NCBI GenBank assembly: GCA_964242895.1
Contig: CAXTBN010000011.1
Location: forward strand, 1 to 53,113
Reading direction: 5' to 3'
From: JASLDZ01 sp964242895
Lineage (GTDB): Bacteria > Pseudomonadota > Alphaproteobacteria > Caulobacterales > Caulobacteraceae
Length of the DNA stretch: 53,113 nt
The notes below the pieces were generated by a model. The model saw only the letters and a list, made by a program, of their open reading frames with translations. It did no database searches and was not told where the DNA came from. Both the position numbers and the translations under genes were made by a program. Of this stretch, positions 43,209 to 53,104 are shown in pieces. Each line of letters opens with the position of its first letter. Position 1 is the first letter of the stretch.

Positions 43209-44645
43209 TCAGTGCTCGTGCAGCGCTTCGCCGTGGAGCGCCGAGTCCAGCCCCTCCGCCTCGTCGTCGGCGGTGACGCGCAGGCCGGTGGTCGCGCGGC
43301 AGACCAGGAGGATCAGCGCCGTCATCCCGGCGGTCCAGGCGATCGTCACCGCCACGCCGCCGGCCTGCACCAGCAGGCTGTGGCCCTTGCCGAGCGGGTT
43401 GATCGCGGGGTCGGCCAGCACGCCGGTGAGGAGCGCGCCGATGATCCCGCCGACGCCGTGCACGCCGAAGGCGTCCAGGCTGTCGTCGTAGCGCAGCCAG
43501 CGCTTCACGTAGACGGCGGCGAAGAAGCAGCCGAGGCCGGCGAGGATGCCGATCCCGAGCGCGCCCGCCGGGTTCACGAAGCCCGCCGCGGGCGTGATCG
43601 CCACCAGGCCTGCGACGGCGCCGGAGGTCAGGCCGAGGAGGCCGGGCTTCTTGCGCTCGAACCACTCGGCGGCCATCCAGGCGAGGGCGGCGGCGGCGGT
43701 GGCCACCTGGGTGTTGGCCATGGCGACGCCCGCCAGCGCGTTGGCCCCCAGCGCCGAGCCGGCGTTGAAGCCGAACCAGCCGACCCACAGCAGGCTCGCG
43801 CCCAGCATGGTCCAGACCAGGTTGTTGGGCGCCATGTTCTCCAGGCCGAAGCCACGCCGGCGGCCGAGCATCAGCGCGCAGACCAGCCCCGCCACGCCTG
43901 CGTTGACGTGCACCACCGTGCCGCCCGCGAAATCCAGCACGCCCCAGGTCCCGAGGAATCCGCCGCCCCAGACCCAGTGCGCGATGGGGGCGTAGACCAG
44001 GATCGACCACAGGCCGGTGAACAGGAGCAGGGCGGAGAACTTCATCCGCTCGGCGAAAGCACCCGCGATCAGGGCGGGCGTGATGATCGCGAAGGTCATC
44101 TGGTACATCAGGTAGACGTACTCGGGGATGGTCAGCGTCGCGCCGGCGATCTTGTACGGCCGGTCCATTCCCACGCCGCCCAGGAAGGCGCGCTGCGGGC
44201 CGCCGATCCACCTGTCGGCCGCCGCGCTCGCGTTGGTGGCGAAGGCGAGCGAGTACTCGCCGGCGAACCACAGCACGGTCACCAGGCAGCAGATGGCGAA
44301 GCTCTGCGTGACGGTGGAGATCAGGTTCCGCCGCCGCACCATGCCGCCGTAGAACAGCGCCAGGCCCGGAATGGTCATCATCAGCACCAGCGCCGTGGAG
44401 ACCAGCATCCAGGCGGTGTCGCCGGTGTCGACCTTCAGCGTCGCGGCGGGAGCGGCGGCGCTCGCGGGGGCGGTTGAGGTGGTCGCGGGCGCGGCGGCGG
44501 CCGCGGAGGCCGAGCCGGTCGCCGTCGCCGGCGTGGGCTGCGCCACTGCGGCGGGCGTCTGGGCCGAGGCGGGCGCGGCGAGCGGGAGCAGGGCGAGCGC
44601 GGCGAGAGCGCCCGCGAGGCGGCGGCCGAGGGAGCGAGTCGTCAT
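43209..44645 (-). CDS. amt: Ammonium transporter AmtB
   Basis: A 478-residue ammonium channel. A signal sequence (ending ASAQ) and a roughly 50-residue Ala/Thr/Pro-rich stretch precede the 11-helix core. Both pore histidines are present: IAHWVWGGGFL and FGVHGVGGIIG. The Phe gate region GLALFYGGMVRRRN and the C-terminal PII-docking tail (ADDEAEGLDSALHGEALHEH) are typical. It conducts ammonium and is blocked by GlnB-type proteins. It lies 136 bp downstream of glnA on the same strand, with a hairpin between. Confidence 0.95.
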   Translation of the reverse strand: MTTRSLGRRLAGALAALALLPLAAPASAQTPAAVAQPTPATATGSASAAAAAPATTSTAPASAAAPAATLKVDTGDTAWMLVSTALVLMMTIPGLALFYGGMVRRRNLISTVTQSFAICCLVTVLWFAGEYSLAFATNASAAADRWIGGPQRAFLGGVGMDRPYKIAGATLTIPEYVYLMYQMTFAIITPALIAGAFAERMKFSALLLFTGLWSILVYAPIAHWVWGGGFLGTWGVLDFAGGTVVHVNAGVAGLVCALMLGRRRGFGLENMAPNNLVWTMLGASLLWVGWFGFNAGSALGANALAGVAMANTQVATAAAALAWMAAEWFERKKPGLLGLTSGAVAGLVAITPAAGFVNPAGALGIGILAGLGCFFAAVYVKRWLRYDDSLDAFGVHGVGGIIGALLTGVLADPAINPLGKGHSLLVQAGGVAVTIAWTAGMTALILLVCRATTGLRVTADDEAEGLDSALHGEALHEH

Positions 44646-44746
44646 GAGCCCGCACCATCGCCGGGGCTCCGCCGCTCGGGCAACGCGGCGCGGGCCCCAG
44701 GCGCGCCGCCACGGGCCGGGGCGGCGCTTTGATCGGGAGGAGGGCA

Positions 44747-44771
44747 GGGGCGCCACGAACTTGGGCGCCCC
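44747..44771 (-). terminator. Hairpin between glnA and amt
   Basis: GGGGCGCC and GGCGCCCC form a perfect 8-bp stem around a 9-base loop, 11 bp after the glnA stop. No T-run follows, so it is likely an attenuator or an mRNA 3'-end stabiliser rather than a full terminator. Confidence 0.4.
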
Positions 44772-44781
44772 GCCGAGCCGG

Positions 44782-46188
<1,407 letters not shown>

Positions 46189-46255
46189 GGGCGTCGTCCT
46201 TCGGGGTGGGGCAGGGCCGGGCGGCCCCGGTCTTAGGAGGCTGGAGCGTGGCGCG

Positions 46256-46594
46256 CTAGATGGCGGCTTGGCCGGTCTCGCCCGTGCGGATGCGGATCAC
46301 GTCGGTCACGTCGGAGACGAAGATCTTGCCGTCGCCGATGCGCCCGGTGCGGGCGGCGGCGACCAGGGTCTCGATCACCCGCTCGGCGAGGTCGTCGCCG
46401 ACCACCACCTCGATCTTGATCTTGGGCAGGAAGTCGATGACGTACTCGGCCCCGCGGTAGAGTTCCGTGTGGCCCTTCTGGCGGCCGTAGCCCTTGGCCT
46501 CCAGCACCGTCATGCCCTGGACGCCAAGCTCCTGCAGGGCCTCCTTCACCTCGTCGAGCTTGAAGGGCTTGATGACGGCTTCGATCTTCTTCAT
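46256..46594 (-). CDS. glnB: Nitrogen regulatory protein PII
   Basis: A 112-residue PII protein. The T-loop reads GRQKGHTELYRGAEY with uridylylation Tyr51. The B-loop/C-terminal signature TGRIGDGKIFVSDV is present. It senses 2-oxoglutarate, ATP/ADP and (through GlnD) glutamine, and controls GlnE, NtrB and Amt. The start is set by the canonical MKKIEAVIKPFKLDEV; the longer frame upstream is a shadow. First gene of the glnB-glnA(-amt) run. Confidence 0.97.
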   Translation of the reverse strand: MKKIEAVIKPFKLDEVKEALQELGVQGMTVLEAKGYGRQKGHTELYRGAEYVIDFLPKIKIEVVVGDDLAERVIETLVAAARTGRIGDGKIFVSDVTDVIRIRTGETGQAAI

Positions 46595-46734
46595 GGGCTC
46601 GGGCGCGGGGCTGGGGTCCGGCTGAGCATGGGCGCGCGGCCCCGCCAAGCCAAGCGGCGGCCGGGGGCCGGCGGCGGGGTCGGGCGCCTCCCGACCGGGC
46701 GGCGGCGCCCAGGGCGAAGGCGGAGACATCGGCC

Positions 46735-47292
46735 ATGGCGCGCATCCGACTGATCCGACACGGCGAGGCCGCCGCCGCCTGGGGCGGGAGCGACGCCGAT
46801 CCCGGGCTGAGCGAGGCCGGCCGCGCCCAGGCGGAGGCCGCGGCCGTGCGGCTGATGGAGGACGCACCCGCGCGCCTGGTCACCTCGCCGCTGCGCCGCT
46901 GCCGCGAGACGGCCGGTGCGCTCGCCGGCCGCCTGGGGCTGGAGCCTTCCGTTGCGCCGCAGGTGGCGGAGGTGCCCACGCCGCCCGACCTGCCGGAGGC
47001 GGAGCGCGGGAGCTGGCTGCGCGCCGCCTTCGCCGCGACCTGGGCGGAGATCCCCGGCGGCGACTACCTCGCCTGGCGCGACGGCGTGGCCGCCTACGTC
47101 GCCGGGCTGGAGGACGGGACGGCGGTGTTCACCCACTTCGTGGCCATCAACGCGGCCGTGTCCGCGGCGACGGGCGACGCGCACACCGTCGTGTTCCGCC
47201 CGGGCAACGCCTCGATCACGACGCTGGAGGTCGAGGGGGGCCGGCTGCGCGTGTTGGAGCTCGGCGCCGAAGCCGACAGCCGCGTCCTGTGA
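46735..47292 (+). CDS. Histidine phosphatase family protein
   Basis: A 185-residue phosphoglycerate mutase-like phosphatase. The phosphohistidine motif LIRHGEAA is at the N terminus, SPLRRCRETA supplies the second Arg, and THFVAINAA the second His region. Substrate unknown. It is divergent from glnB (140 bp apart) and its stop overlaps the next gene by four bases, so the two may be linked in expression. Confidence 0.88.
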   Translation: MARIRLIRHGEAAAAWGGSDADPGLSEAGRAQAEAAAVRLMEDAPARLVTSPLRRCRETAGALAGRLGLEPSVAPQVAEVPTPPDLPEAERGSWLRAAFAATWAEIPGGDYLAWRDGVAAYVAGLEDGTAVFTHFVAINAAVSAATGDAHTVVFRPGNASITTLEVEGGRLRVLELGAEADSRVL

Positions 47293-48761
47293 GCGGTGCG
47301 CGGCCGATCCTGACCGTCGCCCAGTCGCGCGCGGCCGACGAGGCGGCCGACGAGGCGGCCGAGGCGGCGGGCACGCCCTTGCCCGAGCTGATGGAGCGCG
47401 CAGGCGGCGTGGTGGCCGACGCGATCGCGGCGCGATGGACGCCGCGGCCGGTCGCGGTGCTCTGCGGGCCGGGCGACAACGGCGGCGACGGTTTCGTCGC
47501 GGCGCGGCGGCTGCGCGAGCGCGGCTGGCCGGTGACCGTGGCTGCGGCGTCATCCTCGAAACGCTCGCCCGCGGCCGCTCACGCGGCGGAGCGTTGGGGC
47601 GGCGACGTCGCGCCGCTCGCGCCCGCGGCGGTGGAAGGGGCGGGGCTGGTGATCGACGCTCTGTTCGGCGCGGGCCTGTCGCGCACACCGGCGGCCGAGC
47701 TGCTCGCGCCGCTGCAGGCCGCCGGGCGCGCGGGCGCGGCCGTGATCGCCGTGGACCTGCCCAGCGGGCTGGACGCCGACACCGGCCGGCCGCTCGGCGA
47801 GGTCGTCGCGGCCGAGCTGACCGTCAGCTTCCAGCTCCGCCCGGCGCACCTGCTGTTCCCCGGCCGCGCCCTGTGCGGAGAGGTGGCGGTGCGCGACATC
47901 GGCGCGCCTCCCGTCGGGGAGCTGACCCTGTGGGAGAACGGTCCGGCGCTCTGGGCCGACCTCTTCCCCTGGCCGTCCGCCAACGGCTTCAAGACGCAGC
48001 GCGGGCGGCTGATGGTGGTCAGCGGCGACGCTTCGCACACCGGCGCGGCGCGCATGGCGGCGCGGGCGGGCCTGCGGGTCGGGGCGGGGCTGGTGACGCT
48101 GCTCACTCCGTCCAACGCGCTCCTGGTCAACGCGGTCGCCAACGCGGCGGTGATGGTGCGCGCCTTCGAGACGGAGGCTGAGCTGCGCGCGGCCGCCGAG
48201 CACGCCGACGCCGCGGTGATCGGCCCGGCCGCCGGCGTGGATGAGGCCACCGCCGACAATGTGCTCGCCCTGGCGCAGACCGGCGCTGCGCTGGTCGTGG
48301 ACGCCGACGCGCTGACCGTCTTCCGCGACGACCCCGGTGAGCTCTTCGCCGTGCTGGATCGCGACGACGTGCTCACGCCGCACCCCGGCGAGTTCGAGCG
48401 CGTCTTCCCCGGCCTGCTGAAGAGCGCGCCCGAGCGGATCGCCGCCGCCCGCCAGGCGGCTGCGCGCGCCGGCTGCGTGGTGCTGCTGAAGGGCGGCGAC
48501 ACGGTCGTCGCTGCGCCCGACGGGCGGGCCGCGGTGAACCCGGTCGGCGCGCCTTGGCTGGCCACCGCGGGCTCGGGCGACGTGCTGGCCGGCCTGATCG
48601 CGGGCCTGCTCGCCCAGGGCATGGACAGCTGGGAGGCCGCCTGCGCCGCCGACTGGATCCACTCGCAGGCGGGTCGCGCCCATGGCCCAGGCCTGATCGC
48701 CGAGGATCTGCCGGAGCTCGTGCCCGCCGTTCTCAGGCGCCTGTGGGAGGCGCGCCGGTGA
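47289..48761 (+). CDS. nnrD: Bifunctional NAD(P)HX epimerase/dehydratase
   Basis: A 490-residue two-domain repair enzyme. Residues about 1-215 are the epimerase (ELMERAGGVVADAI, CGPGDNGGDGFVAARRL, AVDLPSGLDADTG). Residues about 225-490 are the ADP-dependent dehydratase (KTQRGRLMVVSGD, LTPHPGEFERVF, LLKGGDTVVAAPDG, ATAGSGDVLAGLIAG with the catalytic Asp). It restores NADH and NADPH from their hydrated damage products. GTG start overlapping the phosphatase stop. Confidence 0.95.
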   Translation: MSGARPILTVAQSRAADEAADEAAEAAGTPLPELMERAGGVVADAIAARWTPRPVAVLCGPGDNGGDGFVAARRLRERGWPVTVAAASSSKRSPAAAHAAERWGGDVAPLAPAAVEGAGLVIDALFGAGLSRTPAAELLAPLQAAGRAGAAVIAVDLPSGLDADTGRPLGEVVAAELTVSFQLRPAHLLFPGRALCGEVAVRDIGAPPVGELTLWENGPALWADLFPWPSANGFKTQRGRLMVVSGDASHTGAARMAARAGLRVGAGLVTLLTPSNALLVNAVANAAVMVRAFETEAELRAAAEHADAAVIGPAAGVDEATADNVLALAQTGAALVVDADALTVFRDDPGELFAVLDRDDVLTPHPGEFERVFPGLLKSAPERIAAARQAAARAGCVVLLKGGDTVVAAPDGRAAVNPVGAPWLATAGSGDVLAGLIAGLLAQGMDSWEAACAADWIHSQAGRAHGPGLIAEDLPELVPAVLRRLWEARR

Positions 48762-48934
48762 GCGACGCCGCGCTCGCGCTGAACCGCTTCGCCGTCGAGC
48801 CGGCCGGCGACGGGTTCCTGCTGACGCTCGAGGACGCGGCCGGCGCCGTGGTCTGCTTCACCGCGAGCGAGGAGCAGCTCGACGTCTTGGCCGATCTGAT
48901 CGACGACGCCCTGGGGACGAAGGCTGAGGGCTGA
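48758..48934 (+). CDS. Small 58-residue protein of unknown function
   Basis: A GTG-started frame of 59 codons that overlaps the nnrD stop by four bases (GTGA), as other coupled genes here do. It encodes a compact, acidic protein with alternating strand-like stretches (RFAVEPAGDGFLLTLEDAAG, AVVCFTASEEQLDVLADLID). Codon composition is normal. No motif is recognised. Coupling to nnrD and the clean frame up to the tRNA argue that it is real. Confidence 0.6.
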   Translation: MSDAALALNRFAVEPAGDGFLLTLEDAAGAVVCFTASEEQLDVLADLIDDALGTKAEG

Positions 48935-48952
48935 GAGGCCTCGCCTCTGCCC

Positions 48953-49037
48953 TGGTGCGGATGAGAGGGTTCGAACCTCCACGCCTCTCGGCGCTGGAAC
49001 CTAAATCCAGTGCGTCTGCCAGTTCCGCCACATCCGC
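48953..49037 (-). tRNA. tRNA-Leu (TAG)
   Basis: An 85-base class II tRNA on the minus strand. Acceptor GCGGATG pairs with CATCCGC, anticodon stem CTGGA/TCCAG encloses TTTAGGT (anticodon TAG), the variable arm CGCCGAGAGGCG is long, and the T-loop TTCGAAC and encoded CCA are present. Confidence 0.96.
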
Positions 49038-49111
49038 ATGCGGGGAAGCGCACGCTTAAGGGGCCGGCGAGGGCGCGACAAGACGGCCCCCGCAGCATGC
49101 GCCGCCGCGCT

Positions 49112-49140
49112 TTGACCGGGCGGGGCGACGATGACATAAG
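49112..49140 (+). promoter_or_regulatory. Likely sigma-70 promoter of the trigger factor gene
   Basis: TTGACC (49112-49117) and CATAAG (49135-49140) lie 17 bp apart, about 100 bp before the ATG, in a 207-bp gap that otherwise shows no gene. Confidence 0.5.
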
Positions 49141-49244
49141 CGCAGCCCCCGCGCCGCCGCGTCCCCTCGCCGGCGGCGTCCGTCGTTTCGCCTCCGCCGC
49201 CCGCCCCGCGCGCCGCCGGGCGCTCCAGCCGCAAGAGCTCCGCC

Positions 49245-50696
49245 ATGTCCGTCCAAGTGGTCCAGAAGTCCGGCGAAGGCCTCTCCCGCGTCTACGCCGT
49301 GGTCGTCCCCAAGGACGACCTGAACGGCCAGCTCGAGGCCAAGATCGCCGAGATGCGGCCGAACATGAACCTGAAGGGCTTCCGGCCAGGCAAGGTGCCG
49401 GCGCTGCACGTCAAGAAGATGTACGGCCGCCAGCTCATGCAGGAGATCGTCGACAAGGCGGTCAACGACGCCAGCAACGAGGCCCTGAGCCAAGCCGGCG
49501 CCCGCCCCGCAGCCCAGCCCGACATCAAGCTCGAGAGCGACATCGGCCGGGTGATGGCGGGCGAGGCCGACCTCGCCTTCGACCTCGACGTCGAGCTGAT
49601 GCCCGAGTTCGAGCCCGCCGACCTCGCCGGCCTGAAGCTGGAGCGCCCCACCTACGCCGCTCCCGACGAGGAGATCGACGCGCAGATCGCCGAGATCGCC
49701 GGCGCCAACCGCAGCTTCGAGGCCAAGGAGGGCGCAGCCGCCGACGGCGACATGGTGGTCGCCGACTTCCTGGGCCGGATCGACGGCGAGGCCTTCGAGG
49801 GCGGCTCCGCCGAGGACGCCGAGATCGTCATCGGCTCCAACCGCTTCATCCCGGGCTTTGAGGAGCAGCTCTCCGGCGCCTCCGCGGGCGAGACGCGCAC
49901 CGTCTCCGTGACCTTCCCCGAGGCCTACGCGGCCGCCCAGCTCGCCGGCAGGCCGGCCGAGTTCGAGGTGACGGTGAAGGAGGTGCGCGCGCCCAAGGCC
50001 GACGAGGCCATGGACGACGCCTTCGCCGAGCGCCTCGGCCTGCCGAGCCTGCAGGCCCTCAAGGACGCGATCCGCGGCCAGGTCGAAGGCCAGTACGCCG
50101 CCGCCAGCCGCCAGAAGATCAAGCGCGCCCTCCTCGACGCCCTGGACGAGCGCCACGACTTCGCCCTGCCGCCCCGCATGGTCGAGGCCGAGTTCGCCTC
50201 CATCTGGAACCAGGTCGAGCAGGAGCGCGCCTCCGGCGAGGCCAGCGCGGAGGACGCCGGCAAGTCAGACGAGGAGCTCCGCACCGAGTACCGCCGCATC
50301 GCCGAGCGCCGCGTGCGCCTGGGCCTCGTCCTCGCGGAGATCGGCCGTCGCGCGGGCGTGGACGTCTCCGAGCAGGAGATGCAGGGCGCCCTGATCGCCG
50401 AGGCGCGCAAGTATCCCGGCCAGGAGCGCGAGGTGGTGGAGTACTTCCGCCAGAACCCGCAGGCCGCCGCCACCCTGCGCGCGCCCATCTACGAGGAGAA
50501 GGTGGTCGACCACCTGATCGGCCAGGCCGACGTGACCGACCGCGCCGTCTCCAAGGAGGAGCTGCTCGCCGAGGACGAGCTTCCCGCCGCCTACGCCGAG
50601 GGTGAGAGTGCCGCAGCGGAAGAGGCCAAGCCGGCCAAGAAGAAGGCGGCGCCCCGGAAGAAGAAGGCCGCCGAGGAGACGTCGGCGGAGGGGTGA
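49245..50696 (+). CDS. tig: Trigger factor chaperone
   Basis: A 483-residue ribosome-bound chaperone. The ribosome-docking motif GFRPGKVP is at residues 45-52. The FKBP-like PPIase domain spans about 155-245 (GDMVVADFLGRIDGEAFEGG). A long helical C-terminal domain follows, ending in a charged tail rich in Lys and Glu (KPAKKKAAPRKKKAAEE) of about 30 residues that exceeds the E. coli form. In most proteobacteria clpP and clpX follow; here a convergent bpt lies next, beyond a foldback repeat. Confidence 0.96.
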   Translation: MSVQVVQKSGEGLSRVYAVVVPKDDLNGQLEAKIAEMRPNMNLKGFRPGKVPALHVKKMYGRQLMQEIVDKAVNDASNEALSQAGARPAAQPDIKLESDIGRVMAGEADLAFDLDVELMPEFEPADLAGLKLERPTYAAPDEEIDAQIAEIAGANRSFEAKEGAAADGDMVVADFLGRIDGEAFEGGSAEDAEIVIGSNRFIPGFEEQLSGASAGETRTVSVTFPEAYAAAQLAGRPAEFEVTVKEVRAPKADEAMDDAFAERLGLPSLQALKDAIRGQVEGQYAAASRQKIKRALLDALDERHDFALPPRMVEAEFASIWNQVEQERASGEASAEDAGKSDEELRTEYRRIAERRVRLGLVLAEIGRRAGVDVSEQEMQGALIAEARKYPGQEREVVEYFRQNPQAAATLRAPIYEEKVVDHLIGQADVTDRAVSKEELLAEDELPAAYAEGESAAAEEAKPAKKKAAPRKKKAAEETSAEG

Positions 50697-50786
50697 ATCG
50701 GCAGGCGCCTCCGGGCTGATTCGGTCGGAGCGCCAGTATGGGGGTGGCGGGGAGAGCGGGGATGACGTCCGCTTCCGATCCGCCGA

Positions 50787-50907
50787 TCTCCGTCGCCCTC
50801 GGGCTTGACCGGAGGGCCGGGCGCCGGGCGCGCTCCCGGCCTGCGGCCCCGTCGGCGGCGAGGCGCACCACGCGCGGCCCTCGGGTCGAGCCCGAGGGAG
50901 ACGGAGG
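50787..50907. repeat. Foldback repeat element between convergent genes
   Basis: Two 24-base arms (50787-50810 and 50884-50907) are inverted copies matching at 21 of 24 positions, around a GC-rich centre of 73 bases. Inside the right end an additional perfect hairpin CCCTCGGG-TCGAG-CCCGAGGG lies at 50878-50898. Translation of both strands gives the xxPEGDG signature often seen as a false peptide in dispersed palindromic repeats of alphaproteobacteria. It sits between tig and bpt and may serve as a two-way terminator. Confidence 0.7.
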
Positions 50908-50922
50908 CTCGCCCGAGCCGCT

Positions 50923-51765
50923 TCAGCCCGTCCGGTCGCGGGCGCTCAGGAGCCGCCAGCTCGGACCTTTCAGGACCTCCAGCGGGCTGAAGCGCGCCTT
51001 GTAGTCCATCTTGATGCTGCCCTGGACCCAGTAGCCCAGGTAGACGTACGGGATCGCCGCCTCGCCCGCCTGCACCGCATGGTCCAGGATGATGAAGGAG
51101 CCGAGGCTCCGCTTCGTCAGCGCCGGGTCGTAGAAGCTGTAGACCAGCGACAGGCCGTCGTGCAGCGCGTCGACCAGGGCGCAGGCCACGAGGTCGCCGG
51201 GGCCGCGGTCGTGCGGCTCGGTGCGGTACTCGATCAGGTGCGTGCGGACCGCCGTGTCTTCGATCATGGCCACGTAGTCGGGCCAGGTCATCTCGGCCAT
51301 GCCGCCCTCGGCGTGGCGGGTGACGAGGTAGCGGCGCAGGAGTTCGAACTGCTCCACCGTGGCCTCCGCCTCCACGAGGTGGCGGCGCAGGTCGGCGTTC
51401 CGCGCCAGCACCCGCCGCTCCGAGCGCGAGAACACGTACTCGCCCACGGGCAGCCGCACGGAGCGGCAGGAGTCGCATGCCTCGCACGCGGGGCGGTAGG
51501 CGATGTTCTGCGAGCGGCGGAAGCCCACGGCGCTGAGGGCGTCGTTGATGTTCGGCCCCTCGGAGATGGGCAGGTGGGCGAACACCTTCCGCTCGTCGCG
51601 GCCGGGCAGGTAGGGGCACGGCGTGGGCGCGGTCAGGTAGAAGCGGAGCGCCCGGGTGGGGAAGGGATGCGTCAAGACGGGTCCGGTCGGGGGAAGGCGG
51701 TCCCGAAGATAGGCCGCGCCGGCCGGGGAGGCGAGGGCGCCCGGACGTCGGACGACGCCGCTCAT
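50923..51765 (-). CDS. bpt: Aspartate/glutamate leucyltransferase Bpt (N-end rule transferase)
   Basis: A 280-residue member of the ATE/Bpt family, which attaches leucine (or arginine) to N-terminal Asp or Glu and so marks proteins for ClpS-ClpAP. Features are PTPCPYLPGRDERKVFAHLP, the CEACDSCRSVRLPV cysteines, LVACALVDALHDGLSLVYSF, and YLGYWVQGSIKMDYKARFSP. The ATG at 51765 has GAGAGG upstream but adds about 30 residues ahead of the usual start, which aligns with a TTG at 51675 (THPFPTRALRFYLT). The shorter form is possible. Confidence 0.92.
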   Translation of the reverse strand: MSGVVRRPGALASPAGAAYLRDRLPPTGPVLTHPFPTRALRFYLTAPTPCPYLPGRDERKVFAHLPISEGPNINDALSAVGFRRSQNIAYRPACEACDSCRSVRLPVGEYVFSRSERRVLARNADLRRHLVEAEATVEQFELLRRYLVTRHAEGGMAEMTWPDYVAMIEDTAVRTHLIEYRTEPHDRGPGDLVACALVDALHDGLSLVYSFYDPALTKRSLGSFIILDHAVQAGEAAIPYVYLGYWVQGSIKMDYKARFSPLEVLKGPSWRLLSARDRTG

Positions 51766-51793
51766 CGCCCCGGTCCTCTCCCGCCGGCCGTCT

Positions 51794-52690
51794 TCACGGC
51801 TTGGCGTCCGGCGGCAGCACGGGCTTCTCGCGCAGGAGCACGATGGCGATGCGGCGGTTGCCCGCCAGCGTCGGGTCGTCGGGGAACAGGGGGTCGGAGT
51901 TGGCCTTGCCCGAGACCTGGTAGACGCGGTCGGGATCGACGCCCGCCTCCTGGATCACGGCGCGCGAGGCGTTGGCGCGCGCGGCGCTGAGCGCCCAGTC
52001 GTCGCCCGCGGACCGGGCGCCCGCGGGCGTGCCGCTGGTGTGGCCGGCGACGGTGATGCGGTTGTGCAGCTGGCCGATGACCTTGGAGACGGCGCGCAGC
52101 AGCAGGCGCGCGCGATCGTTCGGCTTGGCCGAGCCCGCCTCGAACATGGAGCGGCCCTCCTGATCGATCAGCTGGATTCGCAGGCCCTCGGGCGTCTGGT
52201 CGACCAGCACCTGCTTGGACAGCTCCGCCAGCTCCGGCAGCGACTGCATGGCCTGCCGCAGGCTCTCCGCGGCGCTCTGGAAATCGTCGGCCTCGCGCTT
52301 GGCCTGCGCCTGAGCGGCGGGGTCGGCGGCCGAGGCGGCGCCGCGGATGTCCTTGCCCGGCGGCGCGTCGGCGGGGGTGTCGGGCGCGGTCTGCGGGATG
52401 GCGGCCACCGTGCCGTCGGCCTTGGCGCCGTCACGGCCGAGCGCGGTGCCGGCCAGGATGCCGCCCGCGCCCGAGTTGACCGAGGAGACGCTGGCCGGCG
52501 CGAAATAGTCGGCGATGCCCTTTTTCTGCTCGGGACTGGTGGTGTTGATCAGCCACATGAGCAGGAAGAAGGCCATCATGGCCGTGACGAAGTCGGCGTA
52601 GGCCACCTTCCACGCGCCGCCGTGATGGCCGGCGGCGGACACCTTCTTCACCCGCTTGATCAGGATCGGCGCGTCGCCGCCGTAGGCCAT
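51794..52690 (-). CDS. motB: Flagellar stator protein MotB
   Basis: A 298-residue stator protein. A short cytoplasmic tail precedes the single membrane helix with the essential Asp33 (WKVAYADFVTAMMAFFLLMW). A linker and an OmpA-like peptidoglycan-binding domain (about 170-285, ITVAGHTSGTPAG, LSAARANASRAVI) follow. It anchors the stator to the wall while MotA supplies the other channel helices. The Ala/Asp-rich linker of about 60 residues is typical of the alphaproteobacterial form. motA is not in the window. Confidence 0.95.
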   Translation of the reverse strand: MAYGGDAPILIKRVKKVSAAGHHGGAWKVAYADFVTAMMAFFLLMWLINTTSPEQKKGIADYFAPASVSSVNSGAGGILAGTALGRDGAKADGTVAAIPQTAPDTPADAPPGKDIRGAASAADPAAQAQAKREADDFQSAAESLRQAMQSLPELAELSKQVLVDQTPEGLRIQLIDQEGRSMFEAGSAKPNDRARLLLRAVSKVIGQLHNRITVAGHTSGTPAGARSAGDDWALSAARANASRAVIQEAGVDPDRVYQVSGKANSDPLFPDDPTLAGNRRIAIVLLREKPVLPPDAKP

Positions 52691-53104
52691 GGGACCGCCT
52701 TCTGGTGAACCGTCCGGTAGGCTTAGCGGCCGGGACTTAAGCGCGCGTTAGGGCGCTCCGTCCGGCGCGCGCCGGCGGAGGGGTGGGGAGGCGGCGGAGC
52801 GCCCGGGCCGCGCCCGGAGCTTGGATGAGGTTACCGTTTCGGCGAGGACGAGCGCTCCGCGCGGTGCGTTATCCCGGAGGGCGGGGCGCGCGGGCGTCTT
52901 GGGCCCTTCACCCCGAGGCCCCCACCAGTCGGGCGAAACCGCCGATGGCCAGACCCTTCTCCCCCCGGACGGGCGGCGAGGACAGCGCTCCTCGCCGATG
53001 GGCGGGCTTACGTCCCCCGCCCTCTACTCCCGCTCGACCGCCCCCGCCGCGCACCTCGGGTCGCCGGCCGAGCGCCCTCCCCGTGCGACGGGACGGGAGA
53101 GATC
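52691..53104. other. 414-bp region upstream of motB with no gene seen
   Basis: GC-rich sequence without a supported frame. It contains an 8-bp perfect inverted repeat (GGCGAGGA with TCCTCGCC, 52975-52996). No TGGCAC-N5-TTGC sigma-54 element is seen. It likely includes the motB promoter and the start region of a plus-strand gene beyond the window. Confidence 0.4.

Noticed and set aside
46595..46734. Sigma-54 promoter upstream of glnB
   Set aside because: No TGGCAC-N5-TTGC-like pair could be found on the minus strand despite the expected NtrC control.
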